This document shows, one piece after another, positions 1-7,800 of a stretch of DNA of 11,000 nt. The notes beneath the pieces are model-generated. The model ran no database searches. It saw nothing but the letters and a program-made list of their open reading frames with translations, and was not told the origin of the DNA. A program made the translations under genes and the position numbers. Numbering within the stretch: the first letter of the stretch is position 1; the number at the start of each line of letters is the position of its first letter. The DNA comes from Glandiceps talaboti (taxonomy: Eukaryota > Hemichordata > Enteropneusta > Spengelidae): the NCBI RefSeq assembly GCF_964340395.1, contig NC_135560.1, positions 11,129,098-11,140,097 of the forward strand, given 5' to 3'.

Positions 1-2158
1 CAGGATGGGTTTACCCTAAAGCAAAACGTTATCTTTTTCATTTGGCGAAAAATGTGGCATGTGTTACATTTAGAAAATTAATGATGGCTGATATGACACG
101 AGCAAGCCTTCACACCGATGTATCAATGTTTCATGAGATACTTAACCGCACGATGATTGTATATTCAGAAGAAAAAAACCCGACCTTTTTATATGCAGGT
201 AAAACTAAGCCTGTGAACCCATAGTGTAAAAGAGAAGTCATCATATTACAAATTTATTATCCAACAGCTTCGACTTTTTGGATGTTTAACTCCCCTGTTG
301 TGAAATATGACCTGCTGTCTTTTTTCAATATCCCTTCATCGTGACAATGCAAATGTCAAAGCCCTGTTGATCCTCTCTTACGTCAGGAGTCAAGCCACCA
401 TGTATGCTGCATCGTTAGATCTAACTAATTTGGAAGTAGCGCTATCAAAAGAACGACATGTATTACTAAAAAAAAACGATTTATTAATCTACAAGAAGAA
501 CACGTATATTTTAACTTTATAACAACTAGATAAGAAACCATTGGGCAACAACAAATGCCATAATCACATAGGAAGAATTGCTATCCAAATTCAACCGCGC
601 AAGACTATTCTATTACATTGAGAGTTATGGTATTCCGCTCATTTCTTTCTGACCTGCAAAAGTTATTGCCCTCGCAGCGCCCAGCTGTTCAATTTTGAGA
701 ATGAGAGAACTACCCCAAAATAGTTGTCAGCGTGAAAGCTTCGATCATATCTGCACATCAAGCTAAAGGTTTGTCAGTTTTAAATTTAGATTGTGTTGAT
801 GTATTGGTACAGCAGCTACCCAAGGGGTGAGCTAACAAAACATTGTGGCAATGGAATAAACTATTCGAGAAAGATGCACGGTTGTATTAGGGAAAGGAAT
901 ACACACACAGAAACATCACATTTATTCTGAGATATGAGATTGTAACGTTTTACCGGATCCGGAGACGTCGTGACTTCGGACACAAATGCATATAATTTTT
1001 GTTTGCAACATTTATGAGTGATTTTCTTTTTAATTTACACAGTTCAGCATGGCCTCTGTTCAGTATATCAATTCGATTTTGAGCAAAATGTATTAGACGC
1101 ATGAAGCATGTATCAACAAAGCATAAATCAACATGTTCGACGAATTGCTTTCGGAAGTACGCGTGTGAATTACACATTTTCTTCTGTCATTTCGTTCATA
1201 CTGTTTTCCGAGCTATGCTAGGAATTCAGTTCACTTTTTGGTTTGTTTCCTGTTCATCTATCTTCGTCCTTAGGTTTACAGTGCATTTTGCCTATTGGTA
1301 GCAAATCACACAACGAAATAGTCGTAGTTAAGCAATAATAACATTTATGTAGTAAAGATACCATCATGCAGTGCTCAACCTGCCTCTCAGTATTTACCCC
1401 GACAAGGACCAAGAGTAGCACATCGACTCTTTTACTTTCTCAATTCCATTGAAACTTACAATTCACTACAGCCTCTGTAAGTATCCTACAAATCATATCC
1501 TACAAATTTCTCAATCACAAAACTGGGTTGACTTGAGCAAAAATCATGGTTTAAATCTTGCCCAAGGACTTCAGCAATTCAGAAAGGAAGGACAGCAGCA
1601 AGGCTCGACCCCGCAACTTGCAGATTCTGATCCAGCCATTATAACTATTCGATCAGCATGACTGCAAAGCAAAGTGTTTGGGTAGTTTTCTGTATTGTGA
1701 TCAGACTGATTATCAAAACTTCGCACATCAAATCATTAACCATATACAATACAATGAGTTGAACATACGCAACTAGAAATGTTATTTTGGAAGACGCCTT
1801 TGCAACTAAATTAGTTTTCTCTTTTTATTGACATACTCCGAACCTCTCATGGTTACATAAAGCCCGAAAACAAAATAAAATAAGTACGTTTTTTTCAATT
1901 TTGTGGCAGACTTTAGACAGCTGTCAATGAATCACAGAACAGAAATTGCGTTCTTTGAAGTCTAGTCCTGCCATTATTGAAATACTAACGGAAAGCTGTG
2001 AATCTATTCTTTGACGTAATTGAACGAGTGTGACCACCAGATTGTCTTTGAAAACATAAAATGGGTTCTTTTAGTCAAGTGAAGCTACTACTCTTCTGTA
2101 AACAAAACATAAGTTAAGTGACTTAAGAATTATGTAAAAATGACCACAATTTAACTGT
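1..2158. other. Gene-free region, no supported coding sequence
   Basis: I see no gene here. Open frames are short (up to about 75 codons), lack recognisable protein motifs and are not joined by convincing splice signals. The only local structures are a short tandem 14-mer near 1482-1507 and a near-palindrome at 2114-2126 (TTAAG, TGA, CTTAA). A stretch around 1515-1661 has a less AT-rich, Gln-rich translation that could be a worn coding remnant, but I recognise no family. The region could be intergenic DNA or part of a large intron of a gene lying outside the window. Confidence 0.6.
1482..1507. repeat. Short tandem 14-mer duplication
   Basis: TATCCTACAAATCA at 1482-1495 is followed directly by TATCCTACAAAT at 1496-1507, so the first twelve bases are repeated exactly. 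This is a minor local duplication with no evident function. Confidence 0.7.
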
Positions 2159-2372
2159 TAAGTTGCCGCCATTTTAAACACAATCTTCGAGTTTGTTTGT
2201 TCCATCCTTGCACACGAGATACTCCAATTTGCATATTCATGGTGTGCATTTTCTGAAACAAAATCATCATAGGGTAAGTTGCTGCCATTTTTACACAATC
2301 TCCGAGTTTGTTTGAGCAAAGCAGAAGCGTCCTCCTTCCTTGCATAAGAAATAATCCTATTTGCATATTCAG
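2159..2372. repeat. Diverged tandem duplication, two copies of about 100 bp, each with an octamer word
   Basis: Copy A begins at 2159 and copy B at 2275. Both open with TAAGTTGCYGCCATTTT, continue with ACACAATCTYCGAGTTTGTTTG, and end with ATTTGCATATTCA (2227-2239 in A, 2359-2371 in B). The spacing is 116 bp at the start and 132 bp at the end, so copy B carries a net insertion of about 16 bp in its middle. Each copy holds the word ATTTGCAT, the POU-domain octamer, near its right end. The similarity is visible by eye, but substitutions show the duplication is not recent. Minus-strand frames across it are repeated peptides produced by the duplication and are not a gene. It could be a fragment of a dispersed repeat or a duplicated regulatory segment. 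Confidence 0.75.
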
Positions 2373-2953
2373 GATGCATATTTATATATGGAATAGGAAT
2401 CTCCTTTGTATAGTCATAAAAAGACTCTGCAGTCTACTGTGCCCCTTTTTAAAAAACATGTATGCAAACTTTGAATAACAAAATGGAGAAATGTGAATTA
2501 TTAAATTTGAAATCTATGAAATGCAGTAGCATCTGCCCTGCTTTTAGAATTGCGCCTACGGCGTTTAATTCACATGTAGCGAAAATAAGGGTGAACTGCT
2601 GTATCGCCTCTAAGTCACACATTCATTTGTATTTCAAATGTTACGGAGTCAAAACTTTATTCAGTAAATTTGTTATGCAGTCAAAAAACTTTATTCAGTC
2701 AATCTGACACTGCAAGGCGTGGGTGTCTTTTCGATGCAACATTTCAATATTTATACTGACCTCACGTGTGTACGTGATGTCGCTTGGGTTAGATGATAAT
2801 AGACTAAACATACCACAAAAAAGGTATCTAGATTATATCTTATGATTTAGAAATACGTATTTGTTTACTATGTTATTTGTGTTTGTGATTGTTATATATA
2901 CGCTATATTATTGGTGTAAACACAAATAAACATTAGTTTCGTGAGGGACTCCC
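2373..2953. other. Gene-free AT-rich region with a 32-bp duplication
   Basis: I see no supported gene. An open plus-strand frame across 2462-2707 has no recognisable domain and ends in duplicated sequence. The only structure noted is the direct repeat described separately at 2648-2699. Confidence 0.55.
2648..2699. repeat. Direct repeat with 32-bp period
   Basis: GTCAAAACTTTATTCAGT at 2648-2665 recurs at 2680-2699 with two extra A residues in the A-run. This is consistent with a simple local tandem duplication followed by slippage. Confidence 0.7.
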
Positions 2954-2984
<31 letters not shown>

Positions 2985-3196
2985 TGTATGTATGTATGTA
3001 TACTATGTATGTATGTGTGCATGCATGTATGTGTGTATGTATGTATGTATGTATGTATGTATGTATGTATGTATGTATGTATGTATGTATGTGTGTGTGT
3101 GTGTGTGTGTGTTTGTTTGTTTGTTTGTTTGTTTGTTTGTTTGTTTGTTTGTTTGTTTGTGCGTGCGTGGTTGATTGGTTGGTTGGTTGGTTGGTT
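2954..3196. repeat. Compound tetranucleotide microsatellite (ATGT, GT, TTTG, GGTT)
   Basis: Ordered blocks are visible. ATGT repeats run from about 2954 to 3090, broken by a short interruption near 3000-3035 (TACTATG, GTGCATGCATG). A GT run follows to about 3112, then TTTG repeats to about 3160, a GCGTGCGTGG link, and GGTT repeats to about 3196. Neighbouring motifs differ by one or two bases, as expected when a slippage array mutates and a new variant expands. Long open frames on both strands (Tyr-Val-Cys-Met repeats on plus, Thr-His and Lys-Gln-Thr-Asn repeats on minus) are consequences of the repeat and do not indicate a protein. Confidence 0.97.
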
Positions 3197-3576
3197 ATTT
3201 GCTTTTCCTCGGCCTCCATAGAAACATGATTACCGAATTACATACAGCATACTGCTTTCAAATAACTTGTAAGCAAATAACTGCGTATTCAAATTGAATA
3301 TCAACGCTCGTGAGATACACGATACATTTAAAAGTAACCCTAGCGTATTCAACTTTGTGAAAGCGTTAGCTCTTTTCAACGCTATGCATAGAAATCATTT
3401 TAAGTATTTGCTTCAACGATGATTAAATGACATTTATAGATAAAAGTTGACAAAATAACTGAGGATAAAAAAAGAGAAAATGCTATGATAAGAGTACGAT
3501 AGAAAGATAGAGAACATGTTTCACCGATTCAGACATAACTATCACGAAAATGGAGAATAGTGTATTGTTGCTATTC
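3197..3576. other. Gene-free region between microsatellite and transposon
   Basis: No open frame of note, RNA gene or clear repeat is visible in this AT-rich stretch. Confidence 0.55.
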
Positions 3577-3740
3577 TTAAAGGGAAGGGATACCTTGTAA
3601 AACTCATCATGTTTCAATAAAAAAAACTTTGATGTCAACAAGGATAAAATGTGTTGGTTTCATCGTAGAACCTACACTTGCACTTATCAGTACAGAGCTA
3701 GCATTGATCTCAGGTGCTGCCAACGAATCGTTTTTCTGAA
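3577..3740 (+). repeat. Left terminal inverted repeat of the TTAA element
   Basis: This arm matches the reverse complement of 4327-4362 plus about 4518-4607. The best conserved blocks are the tip (3577-3594), 3681-3699 and 3711-3727. Between them lie small insertions and deletions, for example about 15-20 bases near 3645-3675 that align poorly. Confidence 0.8.
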
Positions 3741-3870
3741 ATTATTACGGAAAGTTAAAACGTAGCCAATAAACATTTTTTACATAATTTTACGTTTGAT
3801 TCAAGATTGGAGGAGGAAGTGAAAAGCTGTTCGTATCTGCTCTCTCACTGCGATATTACAAGAACTGTCC

Positions 3871-4300
3871 TCCCACCAGATTTGCCTGCCCACTGACCGC
3901 TCCCCACAATTTTCGCCAAGGTTTCCCCCTCTCCGCTACCCTCTACTAGACATATTGTCTCTGTCCACTATTTGTTGAAGCCCTAATGTTAACTTTACTC
4001 AGGATGCTATTTGATATACTAACAACAATCTCAATGCACTACGTATACCTCGCCAGTTTCGATGACACACATGGTAAAAATCAATTCTTGTATTACACAA
4101 TTAATTTACATCTTGTGAGTTATAGTAAAATTTGTTCACTAACTTCCTGAAAAAATAAATTGAGAACTGCCCGCTTTGCCCACTGCCTTCCCTTTTCCCC
4201 ATATCTTACAGCTGAAATATATGTTGCCCGCTGAAATACCGGGCCATTTTCCCCCTCCCTCCCTCCCTCTGGACAAGCTTGGAAAATGCCCGCCCACTGA
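3871..4300. repeat. Core direct repeats, pyrimidine-rich, inside the TTAA element
   Basis: GCCTGCCCACTGA (3884-3896) recurs as GCCCGCCCACTGA (4288-4300) in the same orientation. AGAACTG followed by TTTGC and CCACTG occurs both at 3871-3895 and near 4163-4184. GCCCGC begins at 4169, 4226 and 4288, about 57-62 bases apart. A (CCCT)n run lies at 4251-4270. The core therefore looks like degraded tandem units between two inverted arms. Confidence 0.55.
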
Positions 4301-4326
4301 AAAATCGTGTACAAACAGTTTTTTGC

Positions 4327-4607
4327 ACGAACAGCTTCGTTGGCTGCACCTGTGATCAGCACTTTCTAGGTGGATGTAATGCATAGGTCTTGATATGCAA
4401 CTTCCGTTAGAAGTGGGGTTGACTCTTTCTATTGTTATTGTAATTGTATAACAATACAAGCAGTCCATAATATGTTTAACAGAAGTTCCCTACCAGGTCT
4501 GTACGTCACTTCCGCGTAAGCTTTGTACTGATAAGTGAAAGTGAATGAAACTGACATTTAAGGTTTTATTAAACATTGTGAATTCACGTGGTATCCTTCC
4601 TCTTTAA
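4327..4607 (-). repeat. Right terminal inverted repeat of the TTAA element, interrupted by about 150 bp
   Basis: The outer part (about 4518-4607) and inner part (4327-4362) match contiguous sequence in the left arm. They are separated here by about 150 bases absent from the left arm. The extra segment contains a small hairpin with 9-bp arms (4430-4438 and 4448-4456, loop of nine bases). It could be an insertion in the right arm or a deletion in the left. Confidence 0.7.
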
Positions 4608-5509
4608 AAGGCAGCACCACTCAATTTTAGTAAGTCGTTTAATATTTGTAAGCTTCCAAACATCCTCTGTGAACCTTAGAAAAGTGTTGCCATAAACCAT
4701 GGTATATGCACACGTCTTAGATTACATCAACAGGGAGGAAGCAGACATGAAGGATAAACTATTTATCAAGAGACTGGCAAACGACAGCATCTTTTGCCCT
4801 GTTATGATTTCGTGAAGTCACAGATGTCTTCTCTTGATGAGGTTTAAGAATATTTCGGATTACTATCTATGGAATTTGTCTTACAAAATTTTCTGCCTGA
4901 TTTGAACAATTATGTGAAGTAAATTTACCTAATTCGATATTTTACGATTATTAAACCACTATTCGTTGCTAGTGGTATCTATCTCTGAGTCCCTAAAAGG
5001 ATCACTTAGTTGAAATCCGTTGGTTTTAAAATCCGTGAAAAATGTACCATAATACCTTGAAGTTGCATTTATTTTCAAATATCGCCACTTACTTCTTTCA
5101 AGTATCTCTCGTTCTGCACGTATGCGTCATGACTTCAAAGCAAAAAGTTAAATAACATTATTTTCCAAGGTAATACGTAGTAATCAGAAACTGATACTAG
5201 TTGACAATATCGGTGATACCCTGTTCACTCGAAGACACTGAGCGGCGACTCAAGCATGAAACACTTCTGTGTGTTTAATATCCTAAAAATGTTTCACTGT
5301 GAATTTGGTAAATCCTCGTTGTTACATTTACTCCCAACAATAACCAATACTGTGTTCCCCTGACAAGCATTTTCTTTAAAAGCTTGGAATTGATGAGCTC
5401 GGCTATAAACGTAGTATAGGTCTTGGATATAAATTGTTTAAATCATTGCAGCTCTTACTTTCTGCGACAAGTCAAACCCATTCACATATGAAATATGAAA
5501 GAAAATCGA

Positions 5510-5669
5510 AGTTCACCGTACATATTCTTTTTTAGTAGAAGTAAAAATAATAAAAAAATAACGCCATTATAGAATTCGGTATGGTCACCGAATACTATGT
5601 TACTTCTATGTGGTGGGGGGGGGGGGGATAAAAATATGTCGAATTCCCAAAAAATCAAGACGGTGAACT
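5510..5669. repeat. Small inverted repeat enclosing a hairpin and a G13 tract
   Basis: AGTTCACCGT at 5510-5519 pairs perfectly with ACGGTGAACT at 5660-5669. Inside lie a second stem, ATTCGGT (5574-5580) with ACCGAAT (5587-5593) around a six-base loop, and a run of 13 G (5615-5627). With 10-bp ends and about 160 bp overall it could be a decayed MITE, but no target-site duplication is evident. Confidence 0.45.
5615..5627 (+). repeat. Homopolymer G13 tract
   Basis: Thirteen consecutive G residues. The length is probably polymorphic and hard to sequence accurately. Confidence 0.9.
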
Positions 5670-6053
5670 CACACATTTCAAAAGAGTCAGGAACATTCTT
5701 TCACTTGGTCCCGAGGTGCTTTCCATCCTAAGCGATATTTCTTCTGATTTGTGATTCTGTACATGCCTCGCGCTAGAATGACGTCCAGCAATTATCAAAA
5801 TTTTGTTCCCAGGCGCGCTAAATGTTGATATACCTCATGGCTCTCAGTAATTCTTTGACGTCATACAGTTGATTCAGGAATGAGAGAAAGTGTCTTGTCA
5901 ATCGATAGAAAAACGACATGTGTGTATGACAATGCAATTGCAAGGAGGGTGTTCAAATCGTGCTAATCAGGAGACGTACAGGCGTATTGCCACTTGAATC
6001 AAACAAAAACGCTATATTTCCTTGAAATTGTGAAGTATTGTGGGAAGAAGTGT

Positions 6054-6081
6054 CTGATATCATTTCTCTTTTCAATTTCAG
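6054..6081 (+). promoter_or_regulatory. Putative splice acceptor and branch point of a 5'UTR intron
   Basis: A pyrimidine-rich tract (TTTCTCTTTTCAATTTCAG) ends in AG at 6080-6081. CTGAT at 6054-6058 fits a branch-point consensus, with the adenosine (6057) 24 bases upstream of the AG. The exon starting at 6082 would have only 18 bases of leader before the receptor ATG. This is predicted from the motif alone, and the matching donor was not identified. Confidence 0.65.
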
Positions 6082-6099
6082 GAGTAAAAACGGATCACT

Positions 6100-7539
6100 A
6101 TGGCCGGTCAAAATAGAACGACTTGGCCGACAAATAATACCCTCTCCTATCTGAAGACTACAACTGCACCACCCTTGGTTTATAACTCAACAACAGAGTC
6201 TGAAGTTACTTTAGCTGAAATGGTTTATTTACCGGAGAAGAATTCATCAGTAGCGTCAGAAATCCCATCAAATATAACACTAAGCGTGCTTGTTGAGATG
6301 TTCAACGATATAGTGCTTGTTACCGATGAAAGTAATGTCACTAATACTACAGACTCTTTGTATGGATCCGGAAAAGACACACACTTTAGGGCAGACTATA
6401 ACAAAGAAACTCGTATAATAGCAGCCTGGCTTCTCTTCATTCTTGGGATTGTAGGTAATCTATTGGTGTGCGTGTGGATGTGGACCAACAGACGTCGTAA
6501 ATCAAGAATGAACATGTTTATCTTGATGTTAACAATTGCTGACCTATCTGTTTGCTTCCTTGCAATATTATATGTCATAATTATAGAGGAACTCAACAAC
6601 ATGTGGATTGCTGGTAACGTGGTGTGCAAGATATTTAACTTTGTCCAGAGCGCTGCAATGATGGCATCAACTAATATGTTATTGGTCATTGCCATTGATA
6701 GACATCAAGCTATACGGAGTCCTCTGAGGGAGTCATTTTCGTCGTGCCGAATGATAAGCATAGCTTGGGCAGCTGCTTTTCTCTGTTCGGTTCCACAGTT
6801 GTACGTATGGAACGAAAATATAAGAAATGGCGTCCCCATATGTGGCTGGCCAGCTAATACAACAAAACAAATGCGAAAGGTATATATTAGCTATATAGCA
6901 ATCGTGGTGTTTTTTCTACCCTTTATTATCATCTCCGTTGCCTACGCCAGGATCTTTAAAAAGATTGCTGACAAGGCACACGATAGCAAGAAAGAGCCCC
7001 GAAAATCTTCTATAAAGCAAGGCCGTGTGCATCTCCAAAGCACCGGGTCTGGATCACTTAGCCGGGCCAAGATTAAAACACTGAAGATGACAGCCGTGAT
7101 TATCTTCACATTTATTATATGTGGATTGCCGTTCTTCATCGCAGAAATGGTGGTATCGTATGGTACTAAGATAGACCAGGATGTTTATGCTATATTAGCC
7201 ATCTTCGCCGTGTGTAACTCAGCAACCAATCCCTATGTGTTTCTTGTTTTCAATATCAATGATCGCTTCTTGAATGAATTTGAAAGGACATTCGGTATAC
7301 GTTGTCCTTGTCTGCGGGAATCGGCACGCACTCGGCCGCATAGTTATACAGCCCCTTTCCGATCACAGGGAGGTCTCAGCAAAGACTTGGGGAGAGACCA
7401 TCACTTTCGACCTTCGAAAAACCGAGAGGCAATAGAAGTGACAATACTTCCTTCAAGTAGTAGTAGCGAGAAAGGATTCTCTCCTGAAAGATTACGGTCT
7501 GCTCGCTTAATAGGAAGGGGGAAGGAGTTCCGGGTATAA
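6100..7539 (+). CDS. Class A neuropeptide GPCR, vasopressin/NPS-CCAP/GnRH-receptor-like, single coding exon
   Basis: This encodes a 479-residue seven-helix receptor of the plasma membrane that probably couples a peptide ligand to G proteins. The N-terminus (about 1-104) has seven N-glycosylation sequons (N5, N12, N29, N48, N58, N79, N82) and no obvious signal peptide. TM1 carries GN at 119-120 and TM2 has D148 in IADL. C176 (top of TM3) probably pairs with C248 in the second extracellular loop, which holds another sequon at N253. TM4 has W223, TM5 has P274 and Y282, TM6 has F338. SRMNMFI before TM2, AST before TM3's end, and SRAKIKTLKMT before TM6 are hallmarks of the vasopressin, NPS/CCAP and GnRH receptor group. 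The activation motifs deviate: DRH (200-202), CGLP (341-344) and NPYVF (377-381). C402 and C404 after helix 8 are likely palmitoylation sites, and the tail is Ser-rich. The start is supported by A at -3, G at +4 and an in-frame TAA at 6085-6087 just upstream. The ligand cannot be named. Confidence 0.93.
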   Translation: MAGQNRTTWPTNNTLSYLKTTTAPPLVYNSTTESEVTLAEMVYLPEKNSSVASEIPSNITLSVLVEMFNDIVLVTDESNVTNTTDSLYGSGKDTHFRADYNKETRIIAAWLLFILGIVGNLLVCVWMWTNRRRKSRMNMFILMLTIADLSVCFLAILYVIIIEELNNMWIAGNVVCKIFNFVQSAAMMASTNMLLVIAIDRHQAIRSPLRESFSSCRMISIAWAAAFLCSVPQLYVWNENIRNGVPICGWPANTTKQMRKVYISYIAIVVFFLPFIIISVAYARIFKKIADKAHDSKKEPRKSSIKQGRVHLQSTGSGSLSRAKIKTLKMTAVIIFTFIICGLPFFIAEMVVSYGTKIDQDVYAILAIFAVCNSATNPYVFLVFNINDRFLNEFERTFGIRCPCLRESARTRPHSYTAPFRSQGGLSKDLGRDHHFRPSKNREAIEVTILPSSSSSEKGFSPERLRSARLIGRGKEFRV

Positions 7540-7800
7540 ATACTCTACCTGTTATTCTCGATTTAAGTATATTTCAAATGTAGAAATTTCCCGTTTTGTT
7601 GAGTATGTTTTTTATTTTGTATGATCCGCAACATAGGTGATGACTCGGAAGCGATTGTTTAGGGAGAAAAGATATTACCATTGCTACGGACTCGTTACTT
7701 TCGCTCATCGGATAATAATTCAATCTATAGTTCCCATGTTGCCTTGCTAGCTTTTCCTCCGCACTTAAGAGTATAAATAAATTCATCTATTTACAAAAAG
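7540..7800 (+). other. Probable 3'UTR of the receptor gene
   Basis: This AT-rich stretch follows the TAA at 7537-7539 and contains one canonical poly(A) signal near its end. No other gene is visible. The UTR extent is inferred from that signal alone. Confidence 0.5.
7776..7781 (+). terminator. Canonical polyadenylation signal AATAAA
   Basis: AATAAA lies 237 bases after the receptor stop codon. A CA cleavage candidate sits about 12 bases downstream (TTTACAAAAAG). T/G-containing sequence (CTTGTATTATAC) follows from 7810. It is the first AATAAA after the stop and therefore the best candidate for the mRNA 3' end. Confidence 0.6.

Larger units (their letters stand above)
3577..4607. mobile_element. 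Non-autonomous TTAA-ended foldback DNA transposon, Kolobok/T2-like
   Basis: The left end reads TTAAAGGGAAGGGATACC (3577-3594). The right end, read on the minus strand from 4607, is TTAAAGAGGAAGGATACC. The two arms stay alignable well inward. Examples are ATGTTT(C)AATAAAA, then CACTTATCAGTACAGAGCT at 3681-3699 against its counterpart at 4519-4537 (18 of 19 bases), and CAGGTGCTGCCAACGAA (3711-3727) against CAGGTGCAGCCAACGAA, read on the minus strand within 4330-4355. TTAA at both tips is the target duplication used by piggyBac and Kolobok elements. The terminal word TTAAAGGRR is typical of the T2/Kolobok group, and the left end fits it, while the right end deviates at one base. No transposase frame is present, so it would depend on an enzyme supplied elsewhere. 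The middle contains pyrimidine-rich direct repeats. Mismatches and indels between the arms indicate an old copy. The superfamily assignment is an inference from the ends. Confidence 0.8.
4608..6056. other. Non-coding region upstream of the receptor; probably includes a 5'UTR intron
   Basis: No supported coding exon is visible. The right end leads into a consensus splice acceptor just before the receptor start codon, so part of this stretch is probably intron, and the first exon and promoter may lie here or further upstream. I could not fix a promoter: there is no TATA box placed convincingly relative to a start site. The only structured part is the inverted repeat with a G tract at 5510-5669. 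Confidence 0.5.

Noticed and set aside
42-522. Two short plus-strand frames of 60 and 71 codons
   Set aside because: They have no recognisable motif and lie in AT-rich sequence where frames of this length are expected by chance.
2151-2379. Two overlapping minus-strand frames with internally repeated peptide
   Set aside because: The repeated peptide follows from the diverged DNA duplication. There is no known domain and the two frames overlap out of phase.
2954-3196. Possible CRISPR-like or regulated repeat array
   Set aside because: The repeats are pure tetranucleotide slippage blocks without spacers, in animal-type nuclear DNA.
2908-3229. Several overlapping long open frames on both strands rich in Tyr-Val-Cys or Thr-His
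   Set aside because: They are simple translations of the compound microsatellite, which lacks stop codons in several frames.
4120-4468. Minus-strand open frames of 80 and 109 codons
   Set aside because: They lie in the pyrimidine-rich core and right arm of the TTAA element, have no transposase or other domain, and cross an arm-specific insertion or deletion.
6396-7139. Minus-strand frames opposite the receptor
   Set aside because: They are antisense shadows of the GPCR coding sequence, with hydrophobic composition reflecting the helices.
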